The notes below the pieces were generated by a model. It saw nothing but the letters and a program-made list of their open reading frames with translations, searched no databases and was not told the origin of the DNA. A stretch of DNA of 64,000 nt from Rhodococcus spongiicola (lineage in GTDB: Bacteria; Actinomycetota; Actinomycetes; Mycobacteriales; Mycobacteriaceae), in the NCBI RefSeq assembly GCF_004011835.1, contig NZ_RKLN01000002.1, positions 601,469-665,468 of the forward strand, read 5' to 3'. How positions within the stretch are numbered: position 1 is the stretch's first letter; every line of letters begins with the position of its first letter. The translations under genes were made by a program, and so were the position numbers. This document shows, piece after piece, positions 20,693-28,939 of the stretch.

Positions 20693-21418
20693 ATGGGGTC
20701 AACACGTCACGATCCAGGAATCCGTAGACAAATCTGGCTGGTCGGCATCCTGGCCCTAATGGCCGTCATACTCGGCGGCCTCCTCTTGATGGGCAGGAGC
20801 AGCGAAGCAACAGCTGGGGGCGAGGCAGAGCCGGCCGCGACCGGGACGATGGGACCGGTTGGCGATCAGTCACGCCGCATCAGCGGTGACCCCCTCTCGA
20901 TGGGGCCCGCGGACGCCCCCGTGGTGATGGTGGAGTATTCGGACTACCGCTGCCAGTTCTGCGGCATCTACAGCCGCACCATCGAACCTGAGTTGGTCGA
21001 GAAGTACGTGAACGAGGGCGTGCTGCGAATAGAGTGGCGCGACCTGGCGATCTTCGGTCCCCAATCGGAAGCGGCAGCGCGCGCGGGTCGCGCCGCCGCC
21101 GAACAGGGCAAGTTCTGGGAGTTCAACAAGGCGGTGTATGCGAAGGCACCGACCGGTGCCGGTATACGCGCCAATCTGACTCCGGAGGTACTTCGCGATT
21201 TTGCCGCGGAAGCTGGCGTGCCCGACCTCGAGAGATTCGATCGCGATGCCGCGAGTACCAAATTCGACGAGGCGATCGATCGAGACATGATGAATGCGCG
21301 GGCCATCGGCCTCACGAGCACTCCGGCATTCATCATCAACGGTTACCCAATTCTCGGAGCCCAGCCCGTTGAGAACTTCGAAAAGATAATTGAATACGCT
21401 GCGGAACCTTCGAAATGA
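20693..21418 (+). CDS. DsbA-family thioredoxin-fold protein, membrane-anchored
   Basis: 241 residues: a cytoplasmic start, one N-terminal transmembrane helix (about 14-32, uncleaved anchor or signal), then an extracytoplasmic thioredoxin fold of the DsbA/DSBA_Thioredoxin_4 type. The active site is CQFC (Cys87, Cys90) in EYSDYRCQFCGIY. The cis-Pro loop is TSTPAFIINGYPILGAQ. It should introduce or exchange disulfides in exported proteins. It overlaps the next gene (CcdA-like) by ATGA, so the two make a donor/acceptor pair. Base composition and the flanking IS remnants point to horizontal acquisition. It could oxidise or reduce substrates; the direction depends on the partner. Confidence 0.88.
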   Translation: MGSTRHDPGIRRQIWLVGILALMAVILGGLLLMGRSSEATAGGEAEPAATGTMGPVGDQSRRISGDPLSMGPADAPVVMVEYSDYRCQFCGIYSRTIEPELVEKYVNEGVLRIEWRDLAIFGPQSEAAARAGRAAAEQGKFWEFNKAVYAKAPTGAGIRANLTPEVLRDFAAEAGVPDLERFDRDAASTKFDEAIDRDMMNARAIGLTSTPAFIINGYPILGAQPVENFEKIIEYAAEPSK

Positions 21419-22293
21419 CGAACATCGGATTACTTGGCGCCTTCTTCGGTGGCCTGCTGGCGCTTATAGGCCCGTGCTCGGCGCTGATGTTGCCGTCCTT
21501 CTTTGCGTACGCGTTCGACGGAGTCGGCCGCCTCCTGACGCGGACCGCAGTATTCTATGCCGGGCTGGCCTCCGTCCTCATGCCACTCGGAGCTGGACTG
21601 GGATTGTTTGGCTCAGCTCTCACAGAGTACCGCTCCGTCACAACCACGATCAGCGGAGCTATTCTCATCGTCCTCGGACTTCTTGCCATCATGGGAAAGG
21701 GCTTCGCTTTCGCTCCCGCTCAGCGAGCGTCGAGTTCGATAAAGATCAAGGGTTCGGCATCGGTGTACGCGCTCGGTGCAGTGTACGGGTTCGCGGGATT
21801 CTGTTCCGGTCCGCTGCTCGGTAGTGTTCTCACTGTCGCCATCGCCGGCGGCTCCGCCGGGTATGGCGCGGCTCTCATGGGTATGTACGCCTTGGGTATG
21901 GCGATTCCCTTGTTCCTGCTTGCCCTGCTCTGGGACCGCTACGACCTCGGCCAACGGGGTTGGCTACGGGGACGGCCGATAAAGCTCGGCCGGCTGACAG
22001 TCCACTCGACCTCTTTGATCTCAGGTGTTCTATTCATCGCCATCGGAGTCCTGTTCCTGGTCACTGAGGGAACAGCGAACCTCGGGTCAGTGATGAGTGC
22101 CGACGATCAGTACTCCTTGCAGATCACTGTGGCCGAAATCGCGCAGAAATTCTCCGATATCAGCGTGCTGTTGATAGTGGTGCTGGTGGCGCTGGCCCTG
22201 CTGGTGGTTCGACTCGTGCGGCGGATGCGGGCAGATTCTCGTCAAAATCGGGTTGATGCCGTAGCCGAAGCGCGTAAGGCAGGGAAGGAGTAG
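21415..22293 (+). CDS. CcdA/DsbD-like transmembrane thiol-electron transporter
   Basis: 292 residues, six or more hydrophobic helices, matching the DsbD/CcdA transmembrane family that carries electrons from cytoplasmic thioredoxin across the membrane. Two Cys at the ends of helices in GPCSALMLPS (Cys21) and GFCSGPLLGS (Cys130) are the redox pair expected of the family. The ATG start overlaps the upstream DsbA-like stop. The pairing suggests the upstream protein is kept reduced, for example for metal-centre or cytochrome maturation, rather than acting as an oxidant. No cytochrome c biogenesis genes are adjacent. Confidence 0.85.
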   Translation: MTNIGLLGAFFGGLLALIGPCSALMLPSFFAYAFDGVGRLLTRTAVFYAGLASVLMPLGAGLGLFGSALTEYRSVTTTISGAILIVLGLLAIMGKGFAFAPAQRASSSIKIKGSASVYALGAVYGFAGFCSGPLLGSVLTVAIAGGSAGYGAALMGMYALGMAIPLFLLALLWDRYDLGQRGWLRGRPIKLGRLTVHSTSLISGVLFIAIGVLFLVTEGTANLGSVMSADDQYSLQITVAEIAQKFSDISVLLIVVLVALALLVVRLVRRMRADSRQNRVDAVAEARKAGKE

Positions 22294-22429
22294 TCAAATT
22301 CTGTGGACCGTGGTGGGTCAAGCGACCTCGGATGCGGCTGAATCCGGTGGAGGCTGTGGAGATTTGACGGCGCGCCACCCGGCTTGGGCGGCCTCGATCA
22401 GCTGTGTAGGCCATCGCCGACCTTGCCGC

Positions 22430-22553
22430 CGCGACCAGCGACCTCGGGACAGTTCCTCGGCGTGGTCACCTTCTGGGTGTGCAGGGCATCAGCGGTGACT
22501 ACCGTGCCGACGATGTCGATGACCCGCAACAGACTCTCAGGCTCGCCCGTGTG
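22430..22553 (-). pseudogene. ISAs1-family transposase remnant
   Basis: On the minus strand the translation GEPESLLRVIDIVGTVVTAD followed by ALHTQK matches the ISAs1 transposase block that reads NEI...LLD..D..GAVVTADALHTQ. Reading continues only as a scrambled RGGKVGDG fragment. Everything before and after is missing, so it is a short decayed relic. It overlaps the end of the GH15 gene by some 17 bases and marks the right edge of the island. The interval 22294-22430 shows nothing else recognisable. Confidence 0.55.
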
Positions 22554-24507
22554 CGGGCTGGAAGGTTCCAGTGTCGCCGGACTCCTCGGCGCGGATGACG
22601 TGGACCACGGCATTGATCAGCGCGAGGTGGGTGAACGCCTGCGGGAAATTGCCCAGGTGTCGACCAGTCTTGGGTTCGATCTCCTCGGCGTAGAGCTTCA
22701 GGGGGCTGGCGTACCCGAGAAGACGCTCGCACAACTGCTTGGCACGATGGAACTCGCCGATCTCGACGAGCGCCGAGACCAGCCAGAACGAGCAGATCGT
22801 GAACGTTCCCTCCTTGCCCGACAAGCCGTCGTCGGTGGTCTCGACTTTGTAGCGCAGCACCAGCCCGTCCTCGGTGAGTTCATCGGCAATCGCCAGCACC
22901 GTCGCCCGGATGCGGGGGTCGTCGGCGGGCAGGAACCGCAGCAGCGGTGCCAGCAGCAGGGACGCGTCGAGGGACGGATGCCCATAGCGCTGCGTGAACA
23001 CCCCGCGCTCGTCGACGCCGTGCTCGAGGACATCGGCCCGGACCTCCTCCGCGAGCTCGGCCCACTGCGCCGCGTAGGCGTTCTCGCCATGCATTGCGGC
23101 GAGCTTGGCGCCACGGTCGAACGCGACCCAGCACATGATCTTCGACGACGTGAAGTGCTGCGGCTCCCCGCGCACCTCCCAGATGCCGCGGTCCGGTTGG
23201 TGCCAGTGCTCGACGACCTCCTCGATCTGCCGCTGGAGTAGCGGCCAGAGCGTTTCGGGTACCTGGTCGCGGGATCGGACGTGCACGTACACCGAGTCGA
23301 GCAGGGTGCCCCAAATATCGTGCTGATTCTGGTGGTAGGCGCCGTTGCCGATCCGCACGGGCCGTGCACCGTCGTAGCCCTTCAGGTGGCCGAGTTCCTC
23401 TTCGACGAGGGTGCGCTCGCCACCGACGCCGTACATCACCTGCAGGGGCGTCGGCTCGCCATCGTCGGATTGTGCCGCATCGAAGATGAAGGAGAAGAAG
23501 TCGTTGGCTTCGCGGTCGAGTCCCAGGGTGTACAGACCCCACAGCGCGAAGGTGGAGTCCCGCACCCACGCGTACCGGTAGTCCCAGTTTCGGCTGCCCC
23601 CAGGGGTTTCCGGCAGCGACGTGGTCGCTGCCGCGAGGAGGGCGCCGGTCGGCGCGTACGTCAGACCCTTGAGCGTCAGAGCGCTGCGCTGCAGGTGACC
23701 GCGCCAAGGATGGTCAGGGAAGTGTCCGATCGTCACCCACTGCCGCCAGCACTCGGTGGTCTGCCACATCTTCTCGGCAGCCTCCGCGAATGTCTGCGGG
23801 GCCGACACTTCGGCCCACGACAACGCCACGAACGCGTTGTCCCCCTCCACCATGCGGGTGCGAGCCCGAGCCTCGCGCCCCTCGAGTCCCAGCCGCAGGT
23901 TCGAGGTCAAACGAAGCGTCGGGTGCTCGCCGGGCGCTGTGGCGCGGCAGGTCGCGGTGGCCTCCTCGTACACCTTGCCCGTGTACTCCCAGTGCGCGAG
24001 GGCGCGGTGATAGTCGAAGGCCGGTTCGCAGCTCATCTCGACCTCGACCGTTCCGCTCACACACTTCACGGTGCGCAGCAGGATGTGCTCGGCGTCCCAG
24101 TCCGAAGGTGTGCGACGCCGGGTAGGGGAGCGTTGCTCGGTCGCATGCCATGGCCCCATGACGAGCGCGTCACGCACGATCAACCAGCCCGTCTGCGTCT
24201 GCCAGGTGGTTTCGAGAATCAACCCTCCCGGTAGGTACCGACGCGATGCCGGCACATTCTGGCCGTACGGTCCTATCCGGAAGTGCCCCGCGCTGCGGTC
24301 GAGCATCGCGCCGAACACGCTGGGGGAGTCCGGGCGCGGAATACACATCCACTCCACTGCGCCATTCCGGGCGATCAGGCAGTTCGTCTCACAGTCGGAC
24401 AGGAACGCATAGTCGTCGATTGGCGGGAAGGCACTGCGATGCTTGGGCGCCACTGCGTGGGAATCTCGCTCCGAAGTGGCAATAGACTGCTCGGATTCGG
24501 ACGTCAT
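22537..24507 (-). CDS. glycoside hydrolase family 15 protein, probable trehalase
   Basis: 656 residues, GH15-like. The N-terminal domain begins IDDYAFLSDCETNCLIARNG, and the (alpha/alpha)6 barrel has the family signature NWDYRYAWVRDS. The catalytic-acid region is around GIWEVRGEPQHFTSSKIMCWVAFDRG, and KEGTFTICSFWL follows near the end. Mycobacterial proteins of this type at the same locus (Rv2402) hydrolyse alpha,alpha-trehalose to glucose and need phosphate; glucoamylase or isomaltase activity is the alternative. No signal peptide, so cytoplasmic trehalose turnover is likely. The ATG at 24507 begins a short polar lead-in; longer readings have no homology. Its 3' end touches the ISAs1 relic but the family C-terminus looks complete. 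Confidence 0.85.
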   Translation of the reverse strand: MTSESEQSIATSERDSHAVAPKHRSAFPPIDDYAFLSDCETNCLIARNGAVEWMCIPRPDSPSVFGAMLDRSAGHFRIGPYGQNVPASRRYLPGGLILETTWQTQTGWLIVRDALVMGPWHATEQRSPTRRRTPSDWDAEHILLRTVKCVSGTVEVEMSCEPAFDYHRALAHWEYTGKVYEEATATCRATAPGEHPTLRLTSNLRLGLEGREARARTRMVEGDNAFVALSWAEVSAPQTFAEAAEKMWQTTECWRQWVTIGHFPDHPWRGHLQRSALTLKGLTYAPTGALLAAATTSLPETPGGSRNWDYRYAWVRDSTFALWGLYTLGLDREANDFFSFIFDAAQSDDGEPTPLQVMYGVGGERTLVEEELGHLKGYDGARPVRIGNGAYHQNQHDIWGTLLDSVYVHVRSRDQVPETLWPLLQRQIEEVVEHWHQPDRGIWEVRGEPQHFTSSKIMCWVAFDRGAKLAAMHGENAYAAQWAELAEEVRADVLEHGVDERGVFTQRYGHPSLDASLLLAPLLRFLPADDPRIRATVLAIADELTEDGLVLRYKVETTDDGLSGKEGTFTICSFWLVSALVEIGEFHRAKQLCERLLGYASPLKLYAEEIEPKTGRHLGNFPQAFTHLALINAVVHVIRAEESGDTGTFQPAHGRA

Positions 24508-24609
24508 CACCTCATCATCGACCCATACCGCCGTCACCGTCCACGGTTCGGAGGGCCTGTGATGGTCGGCCTGTTCGGTGACGGCGAGGCCAGCGGCTAG
24601 GGTGATCGT

Positions 24610-24831
24610 GTGAACCAACTCGCGAGTTGGTGGGACGGCGCCGAGTTGTGGATCGCCGGGCTGCCGTTCATACCCCAGGTCATCCTGGTGCTGGCCGTGA
24701 TGATCCCGCTGTGTTTCGGCATCGCCTGGGTGCTCGATCGTTTCTTGTCCGCAGTGTTCGTCCTGGTGGGGCGCGCCGAGGCTGATCCCGCTGTTCGCGC
24801 GGACGGGCAGACGAGAGTGGGGGGTTCCTGA
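24610..24831 (+). CDS. small single-pass membrane protein
   Basis: 73 residues. An amphipathic start (NQLASWWDGAELWIAGLPF) is followed by one strong transmembrane helix (about 20-52), then a short polar tail. The GTG start lies about 100 bp from the divergent GH15 gene. A small membrane protein occupies the same place in mycobacteria (Rv2401A, from memory), so it is probably a real conserved gene. The stop overlaps the start of an even smaller membrane peptide (TGATG). Function unknown; the setting between trehalase and sulfate uptake gives no firm clue. Confidence 0.65.
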   Translation: MNQLASWWDGAELWIAGLPFIPQVILVLAVMIPLCFGIAWVLDRFLSAVFVLVGRAEADPAVRADGQTRVGGS

Positions 24832-24908
24832 TGCCACGCTCACGCGTGACCATCGCGTTGATCGCGCTGCTCGTGCTGATTGTCGTCGCCTGGTTCCTGA
24901 CCCGCTGA
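24831..24908 (+). CDS. 25-residue membrane micropeptide
   Basis: Reads MPRSRVTIALIALL then VLIVVAWFLTR: a basic start, one hydrophobic helix (about 7-23) and a basic end. The ATG overlaps the stop of the preceding 73-residue membrane protein (TGATG), the arrangement used for coupled translation, and GGGGG lies about ten bases upstream. Its size is too small for similarity evidence, so the call rests on the overlap, start site and clean transmembrane profile. Confidence 0.5.
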   Translation: MPRSRVTIALIALLVLIVVAWFLTR

Positions 24909-24951
24909 GCCGCCCGTTTTCTCCGGATTCGGACCCCCTTCGCGCCTCTGC

Positions 24952-24957
24952 TAAAGT
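24952..24957 (+). promoter_or_regulatory. -10 box for leaderless cysteine leader peptide
   Basis: TAAAGT followed by seven bases and then the ATG at 24965. No ribosome binding site precedes the ATG, so transcription probably starts on it. The same seven-base spacing is seen before the second cysteine leader at 34760. Confidence 0.6.
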
Positions 24958-24964
24958 CTGCCCC

Positions 24965-25054
24965 ATGTCTGCCGCCGTCGCTCCCCGGGTCCGCCATGAA
25001 TTGGCGTTGATCGCTGTCGGTGGTCTGACGGTTGCCGACATTCACTGTTGCTGA
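24965..25054 (+). CDS. cysteine-containing leader peptide upstream of sulfate transporter operon
   Basis: 29 codons, MSAAVAPRVRHELAL then IAVGGLTVADIHCC, ending in two consecutive cysteine codons directly before the stop. It seems leaderless, with a -10 box seven bases before the ATG. A large hairpin (25078-25118) follows, and then subI at 25284. This matches the layout of the cysteine-responsive attenuators reported upstream of sulfur genes in mycobacteria. There, slow decoding of Cys codons when charged tRNA-Cys is scarce alters downstream RNA folding and raises expression. The peptide itself probably has no function. Cysteine response is inferred. Confidence 0.75.
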   Translation: MSAAVAPRVRHELALIAVGGLTVADIHCC

Positions 25055-25077
25055 TTCGACTCTCGGCGTTGTCTCCC

Positions 25078-25118
25078 GCATGAGGCCCGGCCGCTGACTA
25101 CCGCGGCCCTGCTCATGC
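25078..25118 (+). promoter_or_regulatory. candidate attenuator hairpin before subI
   Basis: Left arm GCATGAGGCCCGGCCGC (25078-25094) pairs with GCGGCCCTGCTCATGC (25103-25118), giving a long GC-rich stem 24 bases after the leader stop. A second CCGCGG at 25126-25131 could compete for pairing with the inner stem. Position and strength fit an attenuator or a ribosome-site sequestering switch controlled by ribosome position on the leader. The rest of 25119-25283 shows no gene. Confidence 0.6.
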
Positions 25119-25283
25119 GATGTCGACCGCGGACGTGGTGTGGTCCGTCCTCAGAGCGTCATCGCGCCGAGCGCCGCCTCCAGGAACTCTGTGAGAGTTC
25201 CGAACGCCGAGACCCGGTGTTTGCCGGGTTGATTCCGTATGTGGTCTTCTGCACTTGCCGGCTCGCTTGGAAGGTTATCCGCC

Positions 25284-26315
25284 ATGAGGCACCGTTCCCG
25301 CCTGTTACTGACCGCGCTCGCCACGATCGGCGCAGTCGCGCTGACCGCGTGCAGCGGCGGCTCGAGTGACGTCGTGGGCGGCGGCGATATCGGTGGGGAC
25401 GGCAGTAGAGGCACCGTCAGCCTGTTCGCATACGGGGTTCCCAAGCCCGGTTTCGACAAGGTCATGGAGGGGTTTGCCGAGACCGAGGAAGGCGAGGGCA
25501 TCGCCTTCAAGCCCGCCTACGGTGCATCGGGAGATCAGTCCCGCAAGGTCGAGGATGGTGCCCCGGCCGACTTCGTGAGCTTCTCGGTCGAACCCGACAT
25601 CACTCGACTGGTCGACGCAGGTCGCGTCGACGAGCACTGGAACAGTGACGCGTACCACGGGATTCCCTTCGGCTCGGTCGTCGCGTTTGTCGTCCGCGAG
25701 GGCAACCCGAAGAACATTCAGGACTGGGACGATCTCATTCGGCCAGGTATCGAGGTCGTCACCCCGAATCCGTTCAGTTCGGGCTCGGCCAAGTGGAACC
25801 TCCTGGCGCCGTATGCCGCCGAGAGCGGAGGCGGCAGTGATCCGCAGGCCGGGATCGACTACCTCGAGAAGTTGGTCGGCGAGCACGTCAAGGTGCAGCC
25901 CAAGTCCGGCCGGGAGGCGACGGAGGCCTTCCTGCAGGGTCGCGGCGATGTCCTGTTGAGCTACGAGAACGAGGCGCTGTTCATCGAACGGAGCGGCGAC
26001 CCGGTCGAGCACGTGATTCCGCCGACAACGTTCAAGATCGAAAACCCGGCTGCGGTCATCAAGAACAGTCCGAACATTGTTCAGGCGACCGCTTTCCGGG
26101 ACTACCTGTACACGCCCGAGGCGCAGCGACTGTGGGCCGAGGCCGGGTTCCGTCCGGTCGATCCGGGGGTTGCGAAGGAGTTCGTCGACGACTTCCCGCA
26201 GCCGGAGCAGCTGTGGACTGTAGCCGACCTCGGTGGCTGGGAGACCGTCGACGCGGAACTGTTCGATTCGCGGACCGGCACCATCGCCGCCGTCTACGAC
26301 AGCGCGACGAAGTAG
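25284..26315 (+). CDS. subI: sulfate ABC transporter substrate-binding lipoprotein
   Basis: 343 residues. A lipoprotein signal (basic start, hydrophobic stretch, lipobox LTAC with Cys at about residue 22) anchors it outside the membrane. The mature part is a type-2 periplasmic-binding fold of the sulfate/thiosulfate family: GASGDQSRKVEDGAPADFVSFS, the GSVVAFVVREGNPKNI strand and VVTPNPFSSGSAKWNLL are typical sulfate-binding segments. The ATG at 25284 begins exactly at the signal. First structural gene after the cysteine leader; cysT starts in its stop codon. Captures sulfate (possibly thiosulfate) for CysTWA. Confidence 0.95.
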   Translation: MRHRSRLLLTALATIGAVALTACSGGSSDVVGGGDIGGDGSRGTVSLFAYGVPKPGFDKVMEGFAETEEGEGIAFKPAYGASGDQSRKVEDGAPADFVSFSVEPDITRLVDAGRVDEHWNSDAYHGIPFGSVVAFVVREGNPKNIQDWDDLIRPGIEVVTPNPFSSGSAKWNLLAPYAAESGGGSDPQAGIDYLEKLVGEHVKVQPKSGREATEAFLQGRGDVLLSYENEALFIERSGDPVEHVIPPTTFKIENPAAVIKNSPNIVQATAFRDYLYTPEAQRLWAEAGFRPVDPGVAKEFVDDFPQPEQLWTVADLGGWETVDAELFDSRTGTIAAVYDSATK

Positions 26316-27136
26316 TGGCGCGCCGCAAGAACTGGCTCGCGGTCACCGGGACCGTCGGCCCGCTGGGTATCGGAGTCGCGTCGCTGTGGCTCAGCGTCAT
26401 CGTGCTGCTGCCGCTGGCCGCGCTCACGGTGGCCTCGCTCGAGGACGGCATCGGTGGGTTCTGGGAGGCGATCACCGCACCCAGCGCGCTCGCCGCTCTC
26501 CAGGTGACGGTAGCGGTGTCGGCGATCGTCGCACTGATCAACGTCGTGATGGGAACGATGATCGCGTGGGTGCTCGTGCGCGACGAGTTCCCCGGCAAGC
26601 GGATCATCAACGCGCTCATCGATCTGCCGTTCGCGCTGCCCACCATCGTCGCGAGCATCGTGCTGTTGTCGCTGTACGGGCCGGAGAGCCCGATCGGCGT
26701 GCACCTGAGTGCGACGCGGCCCGCCCTGATCATTGCGCTGGCGTTCGTGACGCTGCCGTTCGTCGTGCGGTCCGTGCAGCCCGTACTGATCGAAGCTGAC
26801 CGCGAAGTCGAGGAAGCGGCCGCCTCACTCGGAGCGAGCAACTGGACCATCTTCCGTCGCGTGGTCCTGCCGACCCTGACCCCGGCGATCATCAGCGGAG
26901 CCGGGTTGGCATTCGCCCGCGCGATCGGTGAGTACGGCTCGGTGGTACTGATCGGCGGCAACATCCCACGTGAGACCCAGGTGGCATCGCAGTACATTCA
27001 GCAGCAGATCGAGATCGACAGGCCGGTCAGTGCGGCCGCGGTGTCGATGGCCCTGCTCGCGATCGCGTTCGCGACGTTGTTCGTGCTCCGTGTCTTCGCG
27101 GCCCGCAACCAGCGCAGAGAGGAGCACGCACAGTGA
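26315..27136 (+). CDS. cysT: sulfate ABC transporter permease CysT
   Basis: 273-residue inner-membrane permease with about six transmembrane helices and the ABC-coupling EAA loop EEAAASLGASNWTIFRRVVLPTL. The GTG at 26315 shares its first base with the subI stop. The next permease overlaps by four bases, so subI-cysT-cysW-cysA form one translationally coupled operon under the upstream leader. It forms the channel heterodimer with CysW. Confidence 0.95.
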   Translation: MARRKNWLAVTGTVGPLGIGVASLWLSVIVLLPLAALTVASLEDGIGGFWEAITAPSALAALQVTVAVSAIVALINVVMGTMIAWVLVRDEFPGKRIINALIDLPFALPTIVASIVLLSLYGPESPIGVHLSATRPALIIALAFVTLPFVVRSVQPVLIEADREVEEAAASLGASNWTIFRRVVLPTLTPAIISGAGLAFARAIGEYGSVVLIGGNIPRETQVASQYIQQQIEIDRPVSAAAVSMALLAIAFATLFVLRVFAARNQRREEHAQ

Positions 27137-27939
27137 AGATCTCCCCGCTGGCGCGCGTCAGTCTGCGCACGGTTGTGCTGGTGTATCTGTTCGCGCTCCT
27201 GTTCACCCCGGTCGCGGTCATCCTCTACCGCACCTTCGAGAACGGGTTCGTCGCGTTCTACGAGTCCATCAGCACGCCCGCCGCGATCTCGGCGCTCAAT
27301 CTGTCGCTGCTGATCGTCGCGATCGTCGTCCCCATCAACGTGGTCTTCGGCATCGTCACGGCGCTCGCCCTCGTCCGCGGTCGTTTCCCTGGACGCGGTC
27401 TGCTGCAGTCGGTCGTGGACCTTCCGTTCGCGGTCTCTCCCGTCGTCGTCGGTGTCTCACTGATCCTGCTCTGGGGCGCCGGTGGCTGGTTCGGCGGCGT
27501 CGAATCGTTGGGCTTCCGGGTAATCTTCGGGCTGCCGGGAATGGTGATCGCCACGATCTTCGTGACACTGCCGTTCGTGGTTCGCGAAGTCGAACCGGTT
27601 CTGCATGAGATCGGCGACGAGCAGGAACAGGCCGCCGCGACCCTCGGCGCGTCGAAGTGGCAGACGTTTTCTCGGATCACGCTGCCGGCCATCCGCTGGG
27701 GTCTCACATACGGTGTCGTGCTCACGGTGGCGCGCGCGCTCGGCGAGTTCGGTGCGGTGATCATGGTCTCGTCCGGCATTCCAGGTGAGTCTCAGACCTT
27801 GACGCTGTTGGTGCATGCGCGGTACATCGACGACCACAACACTTTCGGGGCGTACTCGGCGGCCACGCTACTGATGGCGATCGCGCTGCTCACCCTGCTG
27901 CTGATGACTTTGCTCGACCGCAAGAGGAGCACGACATGA
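27133..27939 (+). CDS. cysW: sulfate ABC transporter permease CysW
   Basis: 268 residues, about six membrane helices. The EAA coupling loop is [23 protein letters not shown], and family motifs [20 protein letters not shown] and [21 protein letters not shown] are present. The GTG start overlaps the cysT stop and its own stop overlaps cysA (ATGA). Second half of the sulfate channel. Confidence 0.95.
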   Translation: MKISPLARVSLRTVVLVYLFALLFTPVAVILYRTFENGFVAFYESISTPAAISALNLSLLIVAIVVPINVVFGIVTALALVRGRFPGRGLLQSVVDLPFAVSPVVVGVSLILLWGAGGWFGGVESLGFRVIFGLPGMVIATIFVTLPFVVREVEPVLHEIGDEQEQAAATLGASKWQTFSRITLPAIRWGLTYGVVLTVARALGEFGAVIMVSSGIPGESQTLTLLVHARYIDDHNTFGAYSAATLLMAIALLTLLLMTLLDRKRSTT

Positions 27940-28883
27940 TTACCGTGACCGGAGCGCGCAAGAACTACGGCGACTTCGCTGCGCTCGACGACGTCACCCT
28001 CGAGATTCCCTCGGGTTCGCTGACGGCCCTGCTCGGCCCGAGCGGCTCGGGCAAGTCGACGCTGCTGCGGTCGATCGCCGGACTCGAGCATCCGGATTCG
28101 GGCACGATCACGATCGCCGGCAAGGACGTCACCGGTGTGCCGCCGCAGAAACGCGACATCGGGTTCGTCTTCCAGCACTACGCCGCGTTCAAACACATGA
28201 CGGTGCGCGACAACGTTGCCTTCGGCCTGAAGATCCGCAAGCGTCCGAAGGCGGAAATCGCCAGGAAGGTCGACGACCTGCTCGGCATCGTCGGGCTCGA
28301 CGGCTTCCAACACCGCTACCCCGCGCAGCTGTCGGGTGGCCAGCGTCAGCGCATGGCCCTTGCGCGTGCCCTCGCGGTGGATCCGCAGGTGTTGCTGCTC
28401 GACGAGCCGTTCGGTGCGCTCGACGCCAAGGTGCGTGACGACCTGCGCGCATGGCTGCGGCGACTGCACGACGAGGTCCACGTCACGACCGTGCTCGTCA
28501 CCCACGATCAGGAGGAGGCGCTCGATGTCGCCGACCGGATCGCGGTGCTCAACCGGGGGAGGATCGAACAGGTCGGAACCCCGCAGGAGCTCTACGACAC
28601 CCCCGCCAACGACTTCGTGATGTCGTTCCTGGGACCGGTTGCCCGGCTCAACGGGCAGCTGGTGCGCCCACACGACCTGCGACTGGACCGCAATCAGCTC
28701 CCGCAGTCGTTCGCGGCCACTGTCTCCCGCGTCGTGCGCCTCGGCTTCGAGGTGCGGGTGGAACTGCAGCCGAAGACCGGTGCGCAGGAACTATCCGCGC
28801 AGATCACGCGTGGCGACGCGGAGGCACTGGACCTCCGCGAGGGGGAGACGATCTACATTCGGCCGACCGACATCTCCGGTTAG
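27936..28883 (+). CDS. cysA: sulfate ABC transporter ATP-binding protein
   Basis: 315 residues. Walker A GPSGSGKS (34-41), Q-loop [10 protein letters not shown], signature [15 protein letters not shown], Walker [13 protein letters not shown] and the switch His in [10 protein letters not shown] are all intact. A short C-terminal TOBE-like part (about 245-315) is compact compared with enteric CysA (about 365). Drives sulfate import with CysT/CysW. Last gene of the operon, convergent with the sirohydrochlorin chelatase across a shared hairpin. Confidence 0.95.
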   Translation: MITVTGARKNYGDFAALDDVTLEIPSGSLTALLGPSGSGKSTLLRSIAGLEHPDSGTITIAGKDVTGVPPQKRDIGFVFQHYAAFKHMTVRDNVAFGLKIRKRPKAEIARKVDDLLGIVGLDGFQHRYPAQLSGGQRQRMALARALAVDPQVLLLDEPFGALDAKVRDDLRAWLRRLHDEVHVTTVLVTHDQEEALDVADRIAVLNRGRIEQVGTPQELYDTPANDFVMSFLGPVARLNGQLVRPHDLRLDRNQLPQSFAATVSRVVRLGFEVRVELQPKTGAQELSAQITRGDAEALDLREGETIYIRPTDISG

Positions 28884-28913
28884 CCGAGCCGGCCCTCCAG
28901 GCAGTCCCCTCGC

Positions 28914-28939
28914 AGCGATCGGCCCTCAGGCCGATCGCT
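28914..28939. terminator. shared hairpin between convergent cysA and chelatase genes
   Basis: AGCGATCGGCC and GGCCGATCGCT form an 11-bp perfect stem with a four-base loop. The stop codon of the minus-strand chelatase gene overlaps the loop (28926-28928). It can stop transcription from both arms of the sulfur cluster. Confidence 0.75.

Noticed and set aside
22384-23241. Plus-strand open frame across the ISAs1 relic and trehalase gene
   Set aside because: Antisense to the GH15 protein with no family motif.
25261-25283. Riboswitch before subI
   Set aside because: No known sulfur-metabolite aptamer pattern could be recognised; the leader peptide and hairpin explain the leader region better.
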